Shown here in pieces: positions 57,339 to 64,000 of a stretch of 64,000 bases of DNA. Made by a program: the position numbers and the translations under genes. How positions within the stretch are numbered: the stretch's first letter is position 1; each line of letters opens with the position of its first letter. The notes below the pieces were generated by a model. That model searched no databases. It had not been told where the DNA came from and saw nothing but the letters and a program-made list of their open reading frames with translations. Origin of the DNA: Aureibaculum flavum (lineage in GTDB: Bacteria > Bacteroidota > Bacteroidia > Flavobacteriales > Flavobacteriaceae); assembly GCF_016406085.1 (NCBI RefSeq), contig NZ_JAEHFJ010000004.1:372001-436000 (forward strand), read 5' to 3'.

Positions 57339-57842
57339 TTAAATGACTACTTTTTGAATTTCACCTTCATAACTCATAATCCCCCTTGAACTTGAAGAAA
57401 TTTGAACTGTAGCTTTTCCGGTGCCTAAAATGGTAATATAAATAGTATAGCTTTCATTTTTATCTTTGGCTTCAAATTTTACAAATATTTTTCTTCGTTT
57501 GTCATTGTATTCTATATCAAAATCTGTTTCCGAAGTGTTGAACTCAATATTATTTGATCCTTTTAACGTACCTCTATTCATATTGCCAATAAAAGGAAAA
57601 TTGGCATAGGCTTTATCATCTTCAATGAGTAACCCATCACCTATCGCCTCGGTCCGATCTCCTTTTTGGGTAACTATATATGATGTTTTAAAAACAAACT
57701 GACCATTTTGAACTAGCATTTTCGTTTTAGCATACTCTGCTAGTTTCTTTTGCTTTTTTAATTCCTTTTTTGATTGAGCGGTCAACATCGTTGTACTCAA
57801 GACCAACATTAAACAATAAAATAAAAGCGTATTCTTTTTCAT
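57339..57842 (-). CDS. DUF4251 family exported protein
   Basis: A 167-residue protein with a signal peptide (to TMLTAQ), a Lys-rich segment (SKKELKKQKKLAEYAKTKML) and a beta-rich core with YANFPFIGNMNRGTLKGSNNIEF, typical of the Bacteroidetes-specific DUF4251 family. It folds probably as a beta-barrel or sandwich in the periplasm. No function is known. It is a single gene between convergent and divergent neighbours. Confidence 0.82.
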   Translation of the reverse strand: MKKNTLLFYCLMLVLSTTMLTAQSKKELKKQKKLAEYAKTKMLVQNGQFVFKTSYIVTQKGDRTEAIGDGLLIEDDKAYANFPFIGNMNRGTLKGSNNIEFNTSETDFDIEYNDKRRKIFVKFEAKDKNESYTIYITILGTGKATVQISSSSRGIMSYEGEIQKVVI

Positions 57843-58152
57843 AAAATTTGAAATTTTTGGGTAGAATGCATTTATTTAAGCTCCCATTACTGTTAAAAAT
57901 AGACATTCAAAAGATTCATATAAATTTAAGCGACATGTTTTTATAAAACAATGTAGATTTTAAAAGTAATGAATTTTACCTATAATGAAGTAAATTAAAA
58001 AGGATATTTACAATTAAAACCTTGTAATTTATAGGAATACACACGATAAAAAAGGAATCAAGGATTACCCAATACCTAAAAAACGCTCCCTATTTTCGGA
58101 AATTACCGAATTATGAAGCGTTTTAATTTTAATTAACAAATAGTCTGCGTAA
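57843..58152. other. Intergenic region with terminator
   Basis: No gene seen; a strong hairpin at 58080-58124 (listed separately) ends the DUF1501 transcript. The remaining 240 bases are AT-rich and without clear motif. Confidence 0.5.
58080..58124 (-). terminator. Two-part hairpin terminator of the DUF1800/DUF1501 operon
   Basis: Outer stem AAAACGCT / AGCGTTTT (8 bp) encloses an inner TTCGG / CCGAA stem. On the minus strand the outer stem is followed by a T-run (GCGTTTTTT). It lies 28 bases past the stop codon of the DUF1501 gene. Confidence 0.75.
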
Positions 58153-59751
58153 TTAAGAAATTACTATTTTTTTACTGTAATTTTTATTGTCTTTATTGAT
58201 ATTATAAATATAAACGCCAGCGGCTAAATGTGGCCACTTTTCTGAAATAGAAATATCATGTTGTCCTGCCTCTAAACGGTCTTCAAACAACACGCCAGTT
58301 TGTTGTCCTATAATATTATATAGGGATATTTTATACGTACCTTCTTCGTTATTTTCAATACGAATAGATACTTGGTCTTGATCATATATCGCTGTATGTT
58401 CAAACTTCTCTCTAATTAAATAATCATGATTGGTAACTTTACTACTACAACTAAAACCTAAATCTAAAGGCACATAAGGTCTCGGTATCGATTCATTAAT
58501 AGCTCCAGAATCTACACAAAGCCATTCTTGCATTACCGTACCATATACATTAATAAAATCTTGTGTATAATTTAAGTTTCCACCACGGGTTAAATTAGTT
58601 AAACTTGGATGTTCTCCGATAAAACCGTTACCATTTAAGGCGGGACCAAAAAGTAACATTGGTGCAGCCGTACCATGATCGGTTCCGTTTGAGCCATTTT
58701 GTTTTACACGTCGCCCAAATTCTGACATGGTCATCGTTAACACATCACGATCACGTCCACTCGGTTCTAGATCCAAGTAAAATGCTTGTACCGATTCAGA
58801 AATATCTGTCAATAATTCTTGATGTTTTTCAGGTTGATTGGCATGTGTATCAAAACCATTTATGTTTACCATATATACACAGGTACCCATTCCCGCTTTA
58901 ACGGTTTTAGAAATAATTGACAGTGATTTACCTAAATTAGTATCAGGAAATTCAACCGTATTGGTTTGCGTTGCCGCAGCCTCTTTTATTACTTCTGAAT
59001 ATTTTAACGTAGTATTTAAAACCCCACGTACATATTTTAACTGTGAGCCTTTGGTACAGTCAGGAACATCAGCCACATTGTATAAGGTACCATCAGAAGC
59101 AATTCGTTCTAACTGACCTGTATTGGCAATGGTAAATGAATAATTAGCATCGGTTCCTTTAAACATAATATCACCCATACCCCCAATTTGTAAAGCTGGC
59201 GGAGCTTTGGGTAAATTCAATAAAAAATCAGGATACAAATCTTCAAAATAACGTCCATAAACACCCGTTTCTACCAAATCATCATCCGTCCCCCTAGAAA
59301 AATTATCAGTTCCTGTAAAATGTGATAAGTTCATATTTTCATAACCTGTACCGTTTACCACTTTCATACAACCACCCTCCCAAAGGGCTTCCATGGAGTC
59401 TTGTAAATAACTAGGTACTCCAAATTCTTCTGTTAACTTATAAATATCAGCCATTTCGTGCTTTAACGTCGGTCTATGATTGGCATAACTGTCATAATCA
59501 TAAATAGGTACAATAGTATTTAATCCGTCATTACCACCTTGCAGTCTAATGATTAACAATACTCTATCACTACTTGACTCTCCTAAGGCTTTTGTTAAAG
59601 CTGTTGGTTGTCCATATGCCATCGGAATTCCGTTTACCATTAAGGTAGCACCTGCCCCACCCAACCCTAAGGTTTGTAGGAAAGAACGTCTGTTCCATTT
59701 TTTATGATCTTCAGTTTTACAACTGGCATGAAAATTTTTATCTGTACACAT
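58153..59751 (-). CDS. DUF1501 protein with Tat-like leader and T9SS type A sorting domain
   Basis: A 532-residue protein. The N-terminus has a Tat-like signal (NRRSFLQTLGLGGAGATLMV, twin Arg at 21-22). The body is DUF1501, a sulfatase/alkaline-phosphatase-superfamily-like domain (RLQGGNDGLNTIVPIYD, MTMSEFGRRVKQNGSNGTDHGTAAPMLLFGP). The last 75 residues are a T9SS type A C-terminal domain (IENNEEGTYKISLYNIIGQQ...GVYIYNINKDNKNYSKKIVIS), so it would be exported to the cell surface. The gene follows DUF1800 by 5 bases. The joined Tat plus T9SS targeting is notable. The role is not known. Confidence 0.88.
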   Translation of the reverse strand: MCTDKNFHASCKTEDHKKWNRRSFLQTLGLGGAGATLMVNGIPMAYGQPTALTKALGESSSDRVLLIIRLQGGNDGLNTIVPIYDYDSYANHRPTLKHEMADIYKLTEEFGVPSYLQDSMEALWEGGCMKVVNGTGYENMNLSHFTGTDNFSRGTDDDLVETGVYGRYFEDLYPDFLLNLPKAPPALQIGGMGDIMFKGTDANYSFTIANTGQLERIASDGTLYNVADVPDCTKGSQLKYVRGVLNTTLKYSEVIKEAAATQTNTVEFPDTNLGKSLSIISKTVKAGMGTCVYMVNINGFDTHANQPEKHQELLTDISESVQAFYLDLEPSGRDRDVLTMTMSEFGRRVKQNGSNGTDHGTAAPMLLFGPALNGNGFIGEHPSLTNLTRGGNLNYTQDFINVYGTVMQEWLCVDSGAINESIPRPYVPLDLGFSCSSKVTNHDYLIREKFEHTAIYDQDQVSIRIENNEEGTYKISLYNIIGQQTGVLFEDRLEAGQHDISISEKWPHLAAGVYIYNINKDNKNYSKKIVIS

Positions 59752-59756
59752 AAGTT

Positions 59757-61250
59757 CTATTTAATTTGATAATCTGGTAAGGATACGATATACTCTAATA
59801 AATCGCGGACTTGGAGCGTGGCTGTTTCAAAGCCTAAGGTCCAAATATTGTCATCGAAATAATTGGATGGTACTCTACTTTTAAAAACATCTACACCCAC
59901 AGTATAATCGTCCATAGTATAGGGAATTTCATTCATTAAGGCTTCAAAAATTGCCGTAGCTACCACATCTGCATCAGTACTATTACTAGATATATCTATA
60001 GCAAATTGTCTAAATTGCTCTTGGTCTTGCTCCCAAGCCCATTGCAATACATCATCAATTAAATAGCCTGCTCTAAAGGTAATCGTTCCAGAGTTTAACC
60101 AATCTCTATCTCCATCCCAACCGGCAACAGTGGGTGGGTTTAAAATGGTCTGATCGAAAAGCCAAGAGGATATATTTTTTATAGACTCCTTATTCATGTC
60201 ATAATCTCCATAATCAAGCCCTGTTGAAGTCATAAATTGAACAATCAAATCTAGTGGACTTTTTATAATGACACTTTTAGCATTGGCATCAAAAAAATGA
60301 GCACTCTTAAATAAGGTTTTTAAAATAGGAGCTATTTCAAAACCATTTGCAACAAACTGTGCGGCAAGTGGATTTATAATTAAGGTACGAATGTCTTCAT
60401 CTACTTCAGGACTCACAAAATCGATATAGATTCTTTCACAGATATAACGTGCAATCAAATCTGCTCTTTGTTCGAATAAAATATCAATTACATCATCATA
60501 CCCCCAGTTACCTGTTTGACCAAAAATAGTTTTTGGCTCTGCATCAAATTTTTCTACATCAAATATAATACGAGAATTTTCTCCATTTTCGTATTCATTA
60601 AAACCCGTTAAGGCTCTCGCGGTATTTACAATATCATCTTCGGTATAACCATTACCTTCCCCTAAGGTAAAAAGTTCATACAACTCTCTTGCATAATTTT
60701 CATTGGGATGGCCTACTACATTATCAAAACTATTTAAGAATTTTAACATGGCTTCATCTAAGCCAATTTCATGAATAAAAGTTTTAAAATTACCAAAACT
60801 GTGACGTTGTAAGGCTAGAAAATACCGAAAGGCATATCCCGCAAAATCATATTCACTAATTCTGGTTACAATTATATTATGCCAAAAAAAAGTTAAGCGT
60901 CCACGAACTCCATTATCTATTAATTCTTTTATAAATGCATACTGTGCCGTTTCTTTATTCTTATCGTTTTCATCTTCACTGTATGTAAATCCGTTGGCTG
61001 CATAATCAGCAGGATCTAATGGTGCCCACCCCGGTGAAGCTGTCGGTGCCAATCCCATTGCGGCATCAATAATCTCATCAACATAAGCAGATGGACTCTG
61101 ACTCAACGCATGAGCAATGTCAGCAAACGGTATTCCAAAACCTAAACGGTTGTGTAAGTGGCGTACATTTGCCGCATTCCAAGGATTCTCCGTGCTTGGA
61201 ACATAAGCCGTTAAAGGGGAAATATTACATGATAAGTAGCTAGTTGTCAT
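59757..61250 (-). CDS. DUF1800 protein, partner of DUF1501
   Basis: A 497-residue protein with the DUF1800 start (NAANVRHLHNRLGFG), then RLTFFWHNIIVTR, ARELYELFTLGEGNGYTEDDIVNTARALTGF, and NPPTVAGWDGDRDWLNSGTITFRAGYL. No signal peptide is obvious from this start, so export is uncertain; the Ser/Cys-containing N-terminus (TTSYLSCNISPL) could be a modified leader. It is paired with DUF1501 in many Bacteroidetes, Planctomycetes and Proteobacteria genomes. The pair has no assigned reaction that I know; a surface or polymer-related role is guessed. Confidence 0.85.
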   Translation of the reverse strand: MTTSYLSCNISPLTAYVPSTENPWNAANVRHLHNRLGFGIPFADIAHALSQSPSAYVDEIIDAAMGLAPTASPGWAPLDPADYAANGFTYSEDENDKNKETAQYAFIKELIDNGVRGRLTFFWHNIIVTRISEYDFAGYAFRYFLALQRHSFGNFKTFIHEIGLDEAMLKFLNSFDNVVGHPNENYARELYELFTLGEGNGYTEDDIVNTARALTGFNEYENGENSRIIFDVEKFDAEPKTIFGQTGNWGYDDVIDILFEQRADLIARYICERIYIDFVSPEVDEDIRTLIINPLAAQFVANGFEIAPILKTLFKSAHFFDANAKSVIIKSPLDLIVQFMTSTGLDYGDYDMNKESIKNISSWLFDQTILNPPTVAGWDGDRDWLNSGTITFRAGYLIDDVLQWAWEQDQEQFRQFAIDISSNSTDADVVATAIFEALMNEIPYTMDDYTVGVDVFKSRVPSNYFDDNIWTLGFETATLQVRDLLEYIVSLPDYQIK

Positions 61251-61356
61251 TTAGTTGCCTTTTATAACTTAGTTAAATAGTTTTATTAGTATGTATAGTA
61301 TGATATAATCCATGTCTTTTTATTACCCCTCCGTCCATAATGTTCTCTTTTAAATC

Positions 61357-61394
61357 TTGAACAAACGTTTGGACACCTTCCCTTTTTAATGATA
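61357..61394. repeat. Intergenic sequence shared with 47772-47807, copy 2
   Basis: Minus-strand reading TATCATTAAAAAGGGAAGGT then GTCCAAACGTTTGTTCAA, related to 47772-47807. A short minus-strand frame here (LKREGVQTFVQDLKENIMDGGVIKRHGLYH) has no clear start, so I do not call it a gene. Confidence 0.35.
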
Positions 61395-61454
61395 GGAATT
61401 AATTCTCATGATTTTTTTATCTCATGTCTAAAATCTTATGCCTCACATATCTCT

Positions 61455-62102
61455 CTAATACACTTCCTTTTCTCGTAAAAAATAATTGATAGAAATTCCT
61501 ATGGTTTTATTTTTCCAAGTATCAGTATCTGTATTCATTATATTAGTGAGCCCGTTGTAATAATTCAATCGGAGTTTTACCCGTTTTTTAACAAGTACAC
61601 CTACACTTGCATTAGCACCAAAGCCCAAACGTTTTACATCTGCATCACCACCAATATCTAAAAAAACAGTTTCTGTATCATTTTTAGTAATGGCTCTATT
61701 GTGAAAACCGACGTTAAGTCCGGCATCTACAAAAAATTGTAGGTTTCTTCTATTAAAATTAAGATAGTATCCTAAGTTGATAGGAATTTCAATAACATCA
61801 ATTCCCCAATTTTCATTGGAAGTGTTGATGCCTCTTCGGCTAATGGCTTTGAAAGACCTTCGGTTAAAGGTAAAACCCAACCGTACAAAAATGTGATCGT
61901 TTAATTCTCTTTCGGCTACATATCCTACCCAAAATCCAGTAGATCTGCTTGGTTCTACAGATTCTCCTACCATAAAATCAGTATTGGTTGAATTGACACC
62001 CACATCTAAACCATGATAAAATTGACTGTGTGTAATGGACGTAACGAAAAATAAAAGAAGAAAAATTCTTTTGAAAGATAAGCTTGTAAATTGTTCTCCC
62101 AT
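61455..62102 (-). CDS. Outer-membrane beta-barrel protein, PorT-like
   Basis: A 215-residue exported protein (signal segment RIFLLLFFVTSITHSQ preceded by a polar N-terminus). Eight alternating amphipathic strands are visible, for example FWVGYVAERELNDHIFVRLGFTFNRRSFKAI, IEIPINLGYYLNFNRRNLQFFVDAGLNVGF and FGANASVGVLVKKRVKLRLNYYNG. The IPINLGYYL strand is typical of porin-family/PorT-type barrels in Bacteroidetes. Many such proteins are structural or of unknown function. Single gene, divergent from the next one. Confidence 0.8.
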   Translation of the reverse strand: MGEQFTSLSFKRIFLLLFFVTSITHSQFYHGLDVGVNSTNTDFMVGESVEPSRSTGFWVGYVAERELNDHIFVRLGFTFNRRSFKAISRRGINTSNENWGIDVIEIPINLGYYLNFNRRNLQFFVDAGLNVGFHNRAITKNDTETVFLDIGGDADVKRLGFGANASVGVLVKKRVKLRLNYYNGLTNIMNTDTDTWKNKTIGISINYFLREKEVY

Positions 62103-62332
62103 ATTATGGTTTAGGCATCGTTAGTTTATAAATCAGGGAGATTATTAAAGAAGAACGTTAAAATATTGCGTTTATTATGCTCTTATCAAAAAAATAATGA
62201 AAATGATGAGAATTCTCTAATTTAAATTAAAATCCGATTTTAGAAATAATTAACGGAATTGTAAATTTATTTGTGGATTTTTGCAGCCTTAAAACGCTAA
62301 ACATTTAACTGTTAACCTATTTAGTCTATTTA

Positions 62333-63331
62333 ATGGATTCTCTTACTCAAATTGTATTAGGTGCTGCCATCGGTGAGGTCGTACTTGGAAAAAAAATCGG
62401 CAATAAAGCCATGCTTTATGGAGCCATAGCTGGTACCATTCCTGATCTAGATATTGTATCGTCCTTTTTTACAGATACCGTTACCGCATTACGATATCAT
62501 AGAGGTTTTACCCATTCCATTGTATTTTCCATATTATTTGCCCCATTAATGGCATGGCTGGTGACACGTTATGAACCCTATAAAAATTTCAGAAATTGGT
62601 CATGGTTGTTTTTCTGGGCTTTTGTAACACACCCGATACTCGATGCTCATACCACGTGGGGTACACAGCTCTTTTGGCCTTTGGATATCCGACTCGCATT
62701 TAAAAATATCTTTGTAATTGATCCTTTATATACCGTTCCTTTTTTAGTGTTTTTGATTTTGGCGATGGTTCAAAGCAGGACTTCCGAAAAAAGAAGCTAT
62801 TACAATAGAATGGGACTGATCATTAGTACCTCGTACTTGGCATTGACCTTAGTCTTAAAATTAGTAAGCTATCAAAAATTTGAAAATGCCTTAGACAATC
62901 AGCAAATTGAATATACCGAAGTATCTACCAAACCAGCACCGTTTAATACCGTATTGTGGACTGCCAATGTCAATACCCCAACTTCGTTTTTAATTGGTTA
63001 TTATTCGCTTTTTGACAGCCAGCCCATTTCTTTTCAAGCCTATCCTAAAAACCATGAGTTATTGGGTGAATTAATCCATAACGAAAAGGTGCAAGAAATG
63101 ATCCATATTTCTCAAGGTTGGTACACCATAACCAAGAAAAATGGAAATTTGTATTACAACGACCTACGCTTTGGACTTTTAAGTATGAAACCCGACGCCG
63201 AGAATTTTGTATTTCAATATAAAATGGAAGTAGATGCCAATAAAGAAGTCACTTTTGTGGAAGTCCCGAAAGATGCCTTAGATGGTAAAAAATTAGTGGC
63301 AGAATTGTGGCAACGTGTTAAGGGGAATTAA
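62333..63331 (+). CDS. Membrane-bound metal-dependent hydrolase, YdjM family
   Basis: A 332-residue inner-membrane protein of the YdjM/YbcI (DUF457) family. The conserved metal-site residues are in the first half: MDSLTQIVLGAAIGEVVLGKK, GTIPDLDIV, RYHRGFTHSIVF and THPILDAHTTWGTQLFWP (His, Asp and His ligands). About four transmembrane segments follow the N-terminal motifs, then a soluble C-terminal domain of about 150 residues. The substrate is unknown; E. coli YdjM is under SOS control. A terminator hairpin lies just downstream. Confidence 0.88.
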   Translation: MDSLTQIVLGAAIGEVVLGKKIGNKAMLYGAIAGTIPDLDIVSSFFTDTVTALRYHRGFTHSIVFSILFAPLMAWLVTRYEPYKNFRNWSWLFFWAFVTHPILDAHTTWGTQLFWPLDIRLAFKNIFVIDPLYTVPFLVFLILAMVQSRTSEKRSYYNRMGLIISTSYLALTLVLKLVSYQKFENALDNQQIEYTEVSTKPAPFNTVLWTANVNTPTSFLIGYYSLFDSQPISFQAYPKNHELLGELIHNEKVQEMIHISQGWYTITKKNGNLYYNDLRFGLLSMKPDAENFVFQYKMEVDANKEVTFVEVPKDALDGKKLVAELWQRVKGN

Positions 63332-63344
63332 ATCCTATCCCCAG

Positions 63345-63363
63345 CCCTTTCCTAAGGAAAGGG
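63345..63363 (+). terminator. Terminator-like hairpin after the YdjM-family gene
   Basis: Stem CCCTTTCC / GGAAAGGG with a TAA loop, followed by a T-rich stretch (TTATTTTTAG). A related sequence occurs at 63685-63705, so it also belongs to a dispersed palindrome family. Confidence 0.6.
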
Positions 63364-63440
63364 TGCTTATTTTTAGTGTTTAGCGTATGGAGTACTTCCA
63401 TCAATATTTCAGTACTGACTGAAGGGACGGCATAAAAGAC

Positions 63441-63470
63441 CTCCCCCTAGCCCCCTCCGAAGGAAGGGGG
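63441..63470. repeat. C-rich palindrome of the CCCCTAGCCCCCTCC type
   Basis: Left arm CCCCCTCC, loop GAA, right arm GGAAGGGGG (63451-63470, one bulge), preceded by CTCCCCCTAG. Its GC content is far above its surroundings. Confidence 0.5.
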
Positions 63471-63515
63471 ATTTGTTTTAGTTATATATCGTAATTATCA
63501 CTATAACTTACAGAA

Positions 63516-63672
63516 TTACACCACCCCTTCAGGGTTCTCTTTACTCATTACTGACCGTATCGGATGGAATGCTTCCATCCTTAACTTCAACACGTCCTTT
63601 TAGGACTTTCAGAATCCCGAAGGGATGATATATTATGAATGTGGGACGTAGTCCTTCGTTACTGCATGTGAT
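63516..63672. repeat. Multi-hairpin intergenic repeat, copy 1 (157 bases)
   Basis: Starts TTACACCACC, ends GCATGTGAT. Contains three small palindromes: GGATGGAA/TTCCATCC (loop TGC), GTCCT/AGGAC (loop TTT, 63594-63606) and ATCCCGAAGGGAT. Copy 2 has the same order. Confidence 0.75.
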
Positions 63673-63744
63673 TGTCCTATCCCCAGCCCTTTCCAAAGGA
63701 AAGTGAGCTTGTTCGATAACTAAGCAAAAAAACACAGTTATGTG

Positions 63745-63898
63745 TTACACCACCCTTTCAGGGTTCTCTTTTATCATAATCATATTAGAGATGGAAGTAT
63801 TCCATCTCTAATAAAAATCGTCCTTGCAGGACTATCGGAATCCCGAAGGGATGACATATCCTTAACGAGGGACGCAGTCCTTCGTTACTGCATGTGAT
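63745..63898. repeat. Multi-hairpin intergenic repeat, copy 2 (154 bases)
   Basis: Same ends and order as copy 1. The first hairpin is now a 14-bp stem (TATTAGAGATGGAA with its complement, loop GTA, 63783-63813), the second GTCCT/AGGAC has loop TGC (63820-63832), the third is unchanged. Confidence 0.75.
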
Positions 63899-63917
63899 CT
63901 TGAGACGCAGTCCTTCG

Positions 63918-63956
63918 TTACACCACCATTACAAGGTTCTCTATACTCATTACTAG
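63918..63956. repeat. Multi-hairpin intergenic repeat, partial third copy
   Basis: Only the beginning is present (TTACACCACC ... GGTTCTCTATACTCATTACT). It is joined directly to a duplicated GACGCAGTCCTTCGTTA, as if formed by recombination or slippage. Confidence 0.6.
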
Positions 63957-64000
63957 TAGCACTGGCTGGAACTCACAGTAGCAGTAGGTACCCATAGTAG

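Larger units (their letters stand above)
63332..64000. other. Gene-free tract of palindromic repeats
   Basis: No believable gene lies in the last 670 bases. It is filled with the C-rich hairpins and the multi-hairpin repeats listed above and may continue past the window. No transposase gene was seen. Confidence 0.6.

Noticed and set aside
61265-61405. Minus-strand short frame with LKREGVQTFVQDLKENIMDGG
   Set aside because: No ATG/GTG start in frame before the conserved part and an in-frame stop close upstream; kept only as a repeat observation.
63516-63956. Possible CRISPR array in the end repeats
   Set aside because: Units are about 155 bases with three internal hairpins, unequal spacing and no unique short spacers; no cas genes are present.

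Overview
The window is AT-rich DNA from a member of the phylum Bacteroidota, most likely a marine Flavobacteriaceae. The evidence is two SusC/SusD pairs, a type IX secretion (T9SS) C-terminal domain, many Bacteroidetes-style lipoproteins, -7 promoter boxes of the TAnnTTTG type, A-rich leaders instead of Shine-Dalgarno sites, and sulfatases next to glycosidases. No rRNA, tRNA, CRISPR, prophage or insertion sequence was recognised.

Region 1 (1-18.5 kb) is a polysaccharide utilization locus. It holds a sulfatase cut by the window start (plus strand) and then, on the minus strand, a SusD/SusC pair, a DUF4838 protein with a discoidin-like end, a GH92 alpha-mannosidase, the housekeeping gene nnr, a vSGLT-like sodium/sugar symporter, a PHP-type lipoprotein, a second sulfatase and an esterase. 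Together they suggest use of a sulfated, mannose-containing glycan.

Region 2 (18.6-34.4 kb) is a second locus read on the minus strand: a one-protein sensor/regulator, then SusC, SusD, a two-LamG surface lipoprotein, two tandem GH144 proteins, an esterase and a GH3 beta-glucosidase. The GH144 acidic residues are conserved in both copies, so the likely substrate is beta-1,2-glucan. A 25-bp palindrome and four TGACGTA copies lie between the regulator and susC.

Region 3 (34.6-40.9 kb, plus strand) has an M16 peptidase pair (one catalytic, one R/Y-type partner with an extra domain) and a DsbD system with a separate copy of the DsbD N-terminal domain.

Region 4 (41.2-53.6 kb, minus strand) groups an RND efflux operon with PII-like and DUF2892 genes, a sulfide:quinone-reductase-like flavoprotein, a DUF3365 haem lipoprotein, a small membrane protein and cytochrome bd oxidase. 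Four transcription units here carry a GTAAC-N4-GTTAC dyad at a fixed distance from a -7-like box, which looks like an FNR-type regulon that I could read directly from the sequence.

Region 5 (53.6-64 kb) holds galM, an eight-haem cytochrome/TPR lipoprotein, an Smr protein, DUF4251, a DUF1800/DUF1501 pair with a T9SS tail, an outer-membrane barrel, a YdjM-type membrane hydrolase, and finally a gene-free tract of palindromic repeats.
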